Of a stretch of 64,000 bases of DNA, positions 56,419 through 64,000 are shown piece by piece (positions within the stretch are counted from its first letter, which is position 1; each line of letters starts with the position of its first letter). Position numbers and translations under genes: made by a program. The stretch comes from Gambelia wislizenii (lineage: Eukaryota; Chordata; Lepidosauria; Squamata; Crotaphytidae). The stretch is taken from contig JAUMIR010000005.1 of the NCBI GenBank assembly GCA_030847615.1, forward strand, positions 170,404,596 through 170,468,595, in the 5' to 3' direction. The notes under the pieces were generated by a model. That model made no database searches, had not been told where the DNA came from, and saw only the letters and a program-made list of their open reading frames with translations.

Positions 56419-56739
56419 AGACTTTTTCAAACAGTTGGAAAAAACCCACGAGAAAGTCAGGAGAAGAATGAGGCTGTGGCATTTACACAGCCCCGTGTCA
56501 GACAATGCAGCCCTTCTCCGTCCTCCTCCTGACCTTTCCCCATGCTGCTGGAGCCTCTTTTTATTGATGGAAAACCTCCATCAGTAAAAAGCAGCGTGAG
56601 CAGCATGGGGGAAGGTCAGGAGGAGGTCAGGAGGAGGACGGAGGAGGACTGCATTGTCCGAAATGGGGCTGTGTAAGCACCACAGCCCCAATCTTCTCCT
56701 GACCTCCACATGGGTTTTTTCAAAAGTTTGAAATAGTCC
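56419..56739. mobile_element. Palindromic MITE, 321 bp
   Basis: The ends are AGACTTTTTCAAACAGTTGG and (reversed) GGACTATTTCAAACTTTTG. Arms of about 150 bp pair: 'caggagaagaatgaggctgtggc', 'acacagccccg', 'gacaatgcag' on the left with their reverses at 56650-56715. The centre is 'attgatggaaaacctccatcagt' (56566-56588). TAA lies on both sides (56416-56418, 56740-56742), matching the PIF/Harbinger TWA target. Confidence 0.85.
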
Positions 56740-56882
56740 TAAGCCTGTGGATCCATACCATGTCAGCTGATGGCTGCTTTTCTACCATTGTATAGTTGGG
56801 TGGCTAATTTTAAAATTTCTCAAGGAAATCAAAATGATTTTCTGATTTGTGCACTGGGCTTCTTGGTTTGATAATACCAAGC

Positions 56883-56975
56883 TGTTACTTTTTTGTACTA
56901 CAAGTCAAAGAAACTCTCAACCAAAATGGATTCTGAGAGTTGTAGTCCCCAAAAGTACCATTTCTAAGCTCCACC
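56883..56975. mobile_element. Palindromic hAT-like MITE
   Basis: 'gttacttttttgtactacaagtcaaagaaact' and 'ggattctgagagttgtagtccccaaaagtac' are inverted. Family of 11093. Confidence 0.6.
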
Positions 56976-58324
56976 CTGAGACACCATTTTGTGTCTGGCT
57001 CTGGTTAGCATCAGCATCCTGGTTACTAAATGAAATAGAACCCGGAAGGTCTACCCACCCTTGATGTACTGAACCTTTGTTAAGCTTAGATATAATGAAG
57101 CAAATGGGTTTCCTTCCCAATGGGGTCAAAGCACCATTTTTAAATGGCTCTGTGGAGACCTTGGAAACAAGGCACTATAGGAGAATTGGCTTAGGAAATT
57201 ACCTATCAAAAAGATGCAGGTGATATCCCAAACCACTCTTCCCAAAGATCCTTGGCACCAAAGATTCTGCAGAGCCTTGCATTAAAGGATCAGGCAATTA
57301 TAAATACAGCTTCTGGTGAAAGGTTTATGCTTGGCAATCCAGTGTAATAATGCAGGCTGAACATTCCACTTTGCCAGAACTGAATAGGATCTTGGCAGAG
57401 AAGGGAAAAGGCTACATATATACAATAGCAAGCAAAAGCAGAAAGATATGTTTTGATTAGATGCAGTTAAAAGATGGTCTATTTTTATTCTGATTAGTAG
57501 AATCACAAATATGTTTCCATCAGTATATTTTGAAACAGATTCAAGTTGAACCAAATTTAGGCATGCATATATGTCTAGAAATCTGTATAAGCGGTTGTCA
57601 GAAAATATAAGTCAGTAATTCAGAGCCTTTTAAAAACTGTTCCTCCCTCTTTATCTACATGTGTCTTGTTACACCATCTGCCTTTTGTCAAGGCTGCCAG
57701 CTTTTGATCTAGGTCGTTTTCCCTTTACAAATATTTTCACACAGTATCCAACCCCGCCCTGGAAGTCCTTGTCCAAACATGTCTCCAATTCATTGCCAAT
57801 ACTACAGCTAGGTGAAGAAAACTGATTAGGTTTTCATTTAAAAAATGTTGTGTAGAGATGGACATATTAATGGGAAATACATGGAAATAATTCCTTTCTA
57901 TTCCCTCTTCCTTATTTCTCTTCCCTACTCTGATATAAAATAACACTGACTGGGTGGGGAAATGCACTGCCCTTTTATGTTCTAAAATTCAGGATTTAAA
58001 GTAAGGTGAATTGTTTATTTTTTATTTTATGTAGATTATTCTGAGGATGTCTATTAAGAGAGGGGTGAGCAATTTCTGGGAAGGGAGCCATGTTGCATCT
58101 GCTGAGTGAAAGCCATGTTAGATCTGGGGATGGGAGCCATGTTGGATCTAGTAGAGGATACTTGCTGCTGTGATGCTTCATAATTTGCTGCCAAATTGCA
58201 GGAACATGGAAAGCACGCACCTTGTTTTAAAATAAGGGGTATAGGACCATGTACCTTCTTTTAAAACAAACTGGGTTTCTGCTTTTGAAAAAAAGATGTA
58301 AAGCACACCCACCCTACATACTAT
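56976..58324. other. No gene; short tandem repeat at 58083-58160
   Basis: Three imperfect ~25-bp units of 'gggagccatgttggatct' type lie at 58083-58160. Otherwise nothing is recognised. Confidence 0.45.
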
Positions 58325-58556
58325 GGAGATTTTCACATGGGGAATTTATTCCCCGGGGAGGTCAGGACAGAAACGGGGCTGTTCCAGTAGCAGTGCCCTG
58401 TTTCGCACACCCCCTTCCTCCCATTGTCTTCCCTCCGTGCTGCTTCCATTTCTCTCCTGGTAAGTTCCATGATTTTTTACTAATGAAGAACTGGAACAGC
58501 CCCGTTTCTGTCCCGATCTCCCCATGGAATAATCCATTTGGGGGCACAATTTGCCC
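58325..58556. mobile_element. Palindromic MITE, 232 bp
   Basis: It starts GGAGATTTTCACATGGGGAA. The arm 'gacagaaacggggctgttccag' is mirrored by 'ctggaacagccccgtttctgtc' at 58490-58511, with 'ttttttactaatgaagaact' just before it, the same centre motif as at 40988-41010. The flanks are TAT / TAT. Confidence 0.8.
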
Positions 58557-58569
58557 TATAAAGCAAATT

Positions 58570-59112
58570 ATGACTTAGGGCCAGACTATCTGAAAGCTGA
58601 TATCTCCCCATATGAGCCCACCGAGTTTTACAATCTTAATTGGAGGACTTTCTCTCTACCCTACTATCTTCTCAGTCTTGGCTGGTAAGGACAGAGGAGA
58701 GAACCATTTTGCTGACTGCTCCTAGGTTCTGGAACTCCCTCCCAAGGGAGGTCTGATCTGCCTCCCCTCTGGTATTTTTTTGCCAACAGCAAATAAAATA
58801 AAATAAAATAAAATAAAATAAAATAAAATAAAACAATTCTTTCTCTTTAAACAGGCCTTCAACCTCAACTAACCAGGGTAGGCTGATATGTAATTAGACA
58901 TTCTGTTTTCAGGATGTAAATGTGTATTTTAAGTGTTTACTTCTTTTAATTGTTAATGTCTTAAAGGTAGTGTTTCAATTGGATGTTATGGTTTAATACT
59001 TTTTTTACATTTTTGTACCCTATATCATTTTAGATTTTCTTTTTTAATTTCTATTTTAAGCTGTTTTGAGAAAAGCAGACTATAAATAAATAAATAAATA
59101 AATAAATAAATT
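58570..59112 (+). mobile_element. L2/CR1-like LINE 3' end
   Basis: It has 'gggccagactatctgaaagctgatatctccccatatg', 'ggttctggaactccctcccaagggaggtctga' (ORF2 end WNSLPREV-type) and 'aaacaggccttcaacc'. The 3' UTR ends in 'gctgttttgagaaaagcagactataaataaataaataaa'. A (TAAAA)n run (58791-58834) has expanded inside it. Confidence 0.8.
58791..58834. repeat. (TAAAA)n microsatellite
   Basis: About eight to nine AAATA units inside the LINE fragment. Confidence 0.95.
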
Positions 59113-59358
59113 GGCGGCTTCCCGCACTCTGAAGAAAAGCTGCAAGGCTGCAGGAATTACTGCATGATGTCATCATTCCTTCCAGTCCCATGGGGGACTG
59201 AGGAAAAACCATGTCTTTTTGCTAAACGGAAAAAACTGTTAGCAAAAAGGCACAGTTTTACCTCAGTCACCCATGGGACAGGAACTAAAGAATGCTGGAA
59301 GAATGATGATGTCATGCGGTACAGCTTTGCCATTTTTCTTCGGAGTGCAGTAAGCCCC
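59113..59358. mobile_element. Fold-back (palindromic) element, 246 bp
   Basis: The ends are GGCGGCTTCCCGCACTCTGAAG and (reversed) GGGGCTTACTGCACTCCGAAG. Arms of about 110 bp pair: 'atgatgtcatcattccttcc', 'gtcccatgggggactgagg' and 'ctttttgctaa' are all mirrored. The loop is at about 59225-59245. No gene. Its ends differ from the GGA-TTTTCA group. Confidence 0.8.
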
Positions 59359-59405
59359 TAAGTCTCCTAAAGATGTATGAGTCCCTTTTGTGTTTAACTG
59401 ACATT

Positions 59406-60027
59406 GGGCTTGTCTAAATGGTGAAAATACTCCTCATAGAATTTGAGAATACCTTTTGTCCAAATGGGATCCCATGGTGATTAGCCATATTCAGAAGGAG
59501 GGGGGCCAAAAACATCATATACTGCATGGGAAAAGCCGCTAAGGCTTTCCCCAAAGTTTTTAAAAGAATATGAGGGAAATGTGCATTCCTGCTCATTGTG
59601 ATAACTGATTCAGATTGCAGCACATTCCTGATAAGAGTGGAAATGGAAAGCAGGGGTGGAACATGCCAGCAACGAAGTGGCCAGAACTGCCATGTTGGAT
59701 TTTTGCACTAGCGATCATGTGCTGAGGCGACAAAACAGCTTTTTTAAAAAAAGCTTATTTAAGCAGAAGGTTGCACTTCTGCACCTTAGATTTACTGTAA
59801 AAAAAAAAAAAACCTTTTTGGCAGCTGCAATTTGTGGAGAATAAAAATGCAAGAAATTCACTTGCAGCCACCATCTTGATTTATAGACATACTTGCATGA
59901 ATATCAAAGACAGATAGCTTCGAATACCAGCAATCTTGGAAAAATAATATGGAGACAAATGAACACTGCTGCAATTTGGCATTACTGCACACCAATCCAC
60001 ATTATATTGCCTCATCTAAACAAGCCC
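59406..60027 (+). mobile_element. Non-autonomous DNA transposon, 622 bp
   Basis: The ends are GGGCTTGTCTAAATGGTGAAAATA and (reversed) GGGCTTGTTTAGATGAGGCAATA. ATT lies on both sides. It is homologous to 46333-46957 over its whole length and to 486-625. No coding capacity. Confidence 0.88.
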
Positions 60028-61059
60028 ATTGTTTTCTTGCCCCATTACATTGGTGACTGCATTTCTTCCCTCTCCATCTTGATTTGATTTATATGCCACC
60101 CTTCTCACAGAACTGAGATCCAAGCTGGTTTGGAATACTTGGAAAGGATTATTTAGAAAGGTTTGGGTTGCTTAGAAAGGATTACTTTCAGGAATGACAA
60201 ACAAAAAGAATGGCTAGCATAGGAGATTTCATTTACATCAAGGTTGTTTTTTAAAAACCACATCTGGACATAGTTTGAACTGACTGATTTAAGCCATGCT
60301 TCCTGATTGACTGATTATAATTCTGCTGAACATACAAATATATTTGTGGCATTTCCTCTATGAGCCCTGGAGAAATGAGGAACACACAGTGTCAAAGCAG
60401 CTTACTAAGGAAAATGGAAGCTGAAAACATTGACTAATGAAACATTTTAAAAATAAATCTTACTTGTTTTGTTCTCCATCAAGTGACTGAAATTGGACTG
60501 TGCCAGAGGGACCAAGGCCTCCATTACAGGCTTTCGACTACCAATTGTCAACAGAGAGAACTCTGGGAAAAGTCCTGCCTCAAATGACACAGTTGCTTGC
60601 AGTGCAAAAATGATTTGTCTGCTATTCAGTCATGGGAATAGTGTATTATTAAGCATCTCTCCATTGCCTTTCAACAATGTATCTCCTCTATCAATAAGAT
60701 ACCCAGCATAGCTATCAGCCTCTACTCCTCTAAAAACAAGAAAACCCATTAAATCAATGAATCCACAATGAAATAGTGCGAAGCCACAAGCATTATATGT
60801 ACCAAAAACAACAGCAAAATGATCTCAAATAATGAGAAACAGTAGACTGATTACATAAACAGCAGCAGCAAGTAACAAGCAGATGAAATAATAGTAGTAA
60901 TAGTAGTAATAATAATAATAACAACTAGTAATTATAATGGTATTTATTTCATACTTGCCTCTCTGTGTGGATCGAGGTGAGGAACAACAACAAATAAAAC
61001 AACATCAGTTAAAAGAGAACATTAAACCAATACATATTAAAATATATCAATAAATACTT
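60028..61059. other. No gene; LINE tail trace at 60075-60130
   Basis: 'gatttgatttatatgccacccttctcacagaactgagatccaag' is a reversed L2-type tail. The rest, to about 61059, is unrecognised apart from an AT-rich (TAG/TAA)n run at 60888-60928. Confidence 0.45.
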
Positions 61060-63605
61060 TAAAACCATAATTTAAAAATAATATGGATAGGCCTGGTAGA
61101 AGAGACTGGTCTTTACTGCTACAGATAGCATCTTGAGTTGACTAATCTCTTCTGATAGGTCATTCCAAAGTCTGGGAGTGGCAGAAGAAAATGTCCTCCG
61201 GCTAAAAGTGAGCCTTGTTTTGGCTAACTGAAGTAGAGGTCTCCCAGAGGACCTGAGTGTACTGAGCAGATTATACAGGAGAAGGTGATGCGGTAGATAA
61301 CCTGGACCTAAACCATGCAGAACTTTAAAAGTCATAATCCACATGTACTTTGCCTGGAAACTAATTTGTAGCCAGTGAAGTCATTTTAATATTGGTCACT
61401 CCTAAGTGTACCAGTAACCAATCTGGTTGCCATGTTTTTATTAAGTGAAATTTCCAGACTTAGTACAGAGGTACAGCATACTGCAGCACATGCACTATTA
61501 TCTTTAGGTCCTCCACTTCTAGGAAGGAGCACATTTGACATAACAGTTGAAGCTGATAAGCACTCCTGACTGTCATATCTATCTGGACTGTCACTTGAAG
61601 AGATGGATCCAGGAGCACCCCCAAGCTGCAAACACAGTCTTTCAGGCAGAGTGTGACCCCATCCAAGACTGATTGACACACCTCCAGCCCCAGGTTAGGA
61701 TCCTTGACAGTAAGCACCTCTATCTTGTTTGGATTCAGTTTCAGTTCATTTTTCCTCATCCAACCCATTACCTTCTCAGAGGAGACAAACTATCCTTAGC
61801 TGATACTGTTATTGAAGGCATAGAGAAGTGTATTTGGGGTGTCATCAGCATACTGATAGCACCCTGACCCATGACTCCAGATGATCTCTCCCAGTGCTTT
61901 CTTGCAGATGTTAAACAGCATTCAGGATAGAATGGCACTTTGTGGTCTGCTCCTTTTTTTTGAGATGCAGTAAGCACCACCAATTGGAATCTGCCTGAGA
62001 GATAGGACTAGAACCACGGAAGCACAGTGCCTCCAATTCCAGTTCCAGAAGGGGTTCCAGAAGGATATAATGGTCAATGGTATCAAATGTTGCTGAGAGG
62101 TTCAAAAGCACCAGCAGGGACACCCCCTCTATCAATGCTCAGGAAAAGATCACCCACTAAGGTGGCCATAGTGGTCTCAACCCCATATCCTGCTCTGAAG
62201 CCAGTTTTAAATTGGTTAGGAAGTGTGTAGCATCCAAGACTGCCTGGAGTTGAAAGGCAACTGCCTTCTTATTTACTTTGCCCAGCAAAGGAAGATTTGA
62301 TAAGTTATTAAAGTCCAGTGGGGGGTCCAGAGAGGGCTTCTTAAGAAGTGGTCACACCCTGCTTCTTTTAAACAAGATGGAAACTTCCCTCCCTGAGAGA
62401 TGCATTAATAATATATTATAATTGGGATCTAATTGTATCTACTTCCTCGATGACCAGTCAAGAAGGACAGGGATTAAGAGGACAAGTGGTCTTCCTTACT
62501 CCCCCTAGCAGCTTGTCCACATCAGTGGAACTCACCAATTGAAACTGGTCCAGTGTAATCTTACTCACAGAATCACTGGACACCCCATTGTCAACTCCTG
62601 CTATAATGAAGATGTCTAAGTTGGCTCTTATCTGAGAAGTGATTGTTAAAAGCATCACAGCAAACTACTGAAGGCTCTAGAATGGGATGGGGGTGTGGAA
62701 AGGTGCATGAGTTAGACCTCTCACCACCCTGAATAGTTTGGCTAGACACAAATTCACAGATGCAATACATGCAGAGAAGAAGGCTTTCTTTGCTGAATGT
62801 ATTGCCTCCTTATAGGAACAAAGATGTTCTCTATATCATGTTCTGTCACATATAAGTTGAGTTTTCCACCATCTGTACTCCAGTCATTGTCCTTCCAATT
62901 TCAGCTCCCTGAAGCGCTCTGCTTACCAAGGAGCCCAATTAGAAATGAGTTGGAGAGGACGTTTGGGAGCAACCATGTCAATAGTCCCAGTCAGGTCTTG
63001 ATTCCATTTATGGACCAGGGCTTCAACAGGATAATTGGTGGCATCAGCCATAAAACCCTCTAAGGCCTTCTGGAATTCATTAACCTTTGAGGGCAGATCA
63101 TCTTAATAGGTCCACCACCTCTGCAGGAACAGATAGTAGCCATGATACTAACTCAAGCCAGAAAATGATCTGTCCATGACAACTTGGAGGTATTAATCAC
63201 CTCCTCCCACAGACCCATATGCTCTGAGCTAAAAATAGCATCAAGGGTGTGACCTGCTAAATGTGTGGGCCCTGAAACCAGTTGGGATAAGCCCATGTTT
63301 GTCATGGATGCCATGAATTCTTAAGCTGCACCTGACAGACTCATTTCAAATGGGATGCTGAAGTCATCCAAGATAAAAAGTCTGGGCAACTCCAACATCA
63401 ACTCCAAAACCAGTTCTGTGAGCTTGGTCAGGGAGTCTGATAGACAGTGGGGTGGACAGTACACTAACAGAATCCCAAATCTATCCCTGGTCTTCTGGCT
63501 CAGGTATATACACTCAATGTGATTGAGCTCCCTAATAGGTAATCTATGTCACTGGGGCAACGGATTCATTCTGGGTTTTAGTATAATCCTTAAAGGAGTC
63601 ATCCA
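61060..63605 (-). mobile_element. L2/CR1-like LINE, 2.5 kb, degraded
   Basis: Reading down the minus strand from about 63540 gives endonuclease text (DRFGILLVYCPPHCLSDSL, ELPRLFILDDFSI, GLSQLVSGPTHLAGHTLDAI, KLSWTDHFLA). Then comes the linker, RT remnants (GVSLLVLLNLSATFDTIDHY), the thumb (MGWMRKNELKLNPNKIEVLT, DGVTLCLKDCVCSLGVLLDP) and the C-terminus (FKVLHGLGPGYLPHHLLLYN, RLWNDLSEEISQLK). It is the same superfamily as the 6-8 kb copy but retains more of the 5' side. Many stops and frameshifts; inactive. Confidence 0.9.
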
Positions 63606-63614
63606 AGGTGATAA

Positions 63615-63619
63615 ACAGC

Positions 63620-63661
<42 letters not shown>

Positions 63662-64000
63662 TTTATTTATTTATATCCCGCCCTTTGGTAACCCAATCAG
63701 GGCGGTTAACAACATTAAAACACCATACAAAGTAAAACAGTATACTCCCCTCCCCCCTTAAAAAGTTATTAAATCAAATTACAAATTAAAACAACAATTA
63801 AAACACTTAACAAAACACATATATACATTTAACAATAACAGTAGATCCCCAGCGATATTCAGTTCCATTAACACAGGAGCTGTGGGGACTCTCCTGAAGG
63901 AGGGGGGGTTTCCTGAGGCCGGGATAATCTATTCTGGAAAAACATGCCAGAAGAGATCCATCTTGACAGCCTTTTTGAAGCTGTCCAAAGATGTCAATTG
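63615..64000 (-). mobile_element. L2/CR1-like LINE 3' end, runs off the window
   Basis: Starts with (AAT)n at 63620-63661, then 'atttatttatatcccgccctttggtaacccaatcagggcggttaac'. The minus frame ends with LDSFKKAVKMDLFWHVF, the ORF2 C-terminal helix. The element continues past 64000. Confidence 0.88.

Overview
This window looks like intergenic and intronic DNA of a squamate reptile, most likely a lizard. The evidence is the repeat content: tRNA-headed SINEs with a BovB-type 3' tail (Sauria SINE pattern), a 5S-rRNA-derived SINE, CR1 and L2/CR1-like LINEs, an L1, a Penelope-like element, a DIRS tyrosine-recombinase fragment, and many hAT, Tigger/pogo, mariner and PIF/Harbinger DNA transposons. 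There is no bacterial-type gene organisation, and most long open frames are chance frames or repeat-derived.

Only one host exon is convincing. On the minus strand, inside a CpG island (about 16530-17450), lies the first coding exon of a p38 MAP kinase (16958-16846). It has a well-placed ATG and a splice donor that splits codon 38, as in the p38 genes. The rest of that gene would lie towards position 1, but I did not find exon 2 there, so intron 1 is probably longer than 16 kb. A second, unidentified pair of phase-compatible candidate exons lies on the minus strand at 5857-5265.

Layout. 1-5000: sparse old repeats, with a Tigger-like element split by an LTR-like insertion. 6035-10650: a 5'-truncated L2/CR1-like LINE with a long RT frame, hAT MITEs and CR1 pieces. 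11-15.5 kb: 5S SINE, a small Penelope-like insertion with a 10-bp target duplication, Tigger MITE, Sauria SINE and a hAT MITE. 16-17.5 kb: hAT insertion, then the p38 exon and CpG island. 22317-27609: a 5.3-kb PIF/Harbinger element with two converging genes, a decayed DDE transposase (+) and a MYB/SANT-like partner (-) whose three exons are still fully open (349 aa). 27.8-33.3 kb: DIRS fragment, nested Tigger/SINE pieces, and two hAT insertions with exact 8-bp duplications. 33.3-36.7 kb: nothing recognised. 36.7-45.7 kb: two LINE C-terminal zinc-finger fragments, and a palindromic MITE carrying a deleted derivative of the 22-27 kb Harbinger element. 46-50 kb: paired MITEs, a duplicated tRNA-like SINE, and a mariner interrupted by a 351-bp palindromic MITE. 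51.8-56.2 kb: a degraded L1 (minus). 56.4-60 kb: four fold-back elements and a LINE tail. 61-64 kb: degraded LINEs on the minus strand.

The most interesting system is the Harbinger pair (dead transposase, intact MYB-like partner), its internally deleted derivative, and a group of palindromic MITEs with a shared terminal motif and 3-bp target duplications. No homology search was run. Family calls rest on motifs and structures read directly from the sequence.
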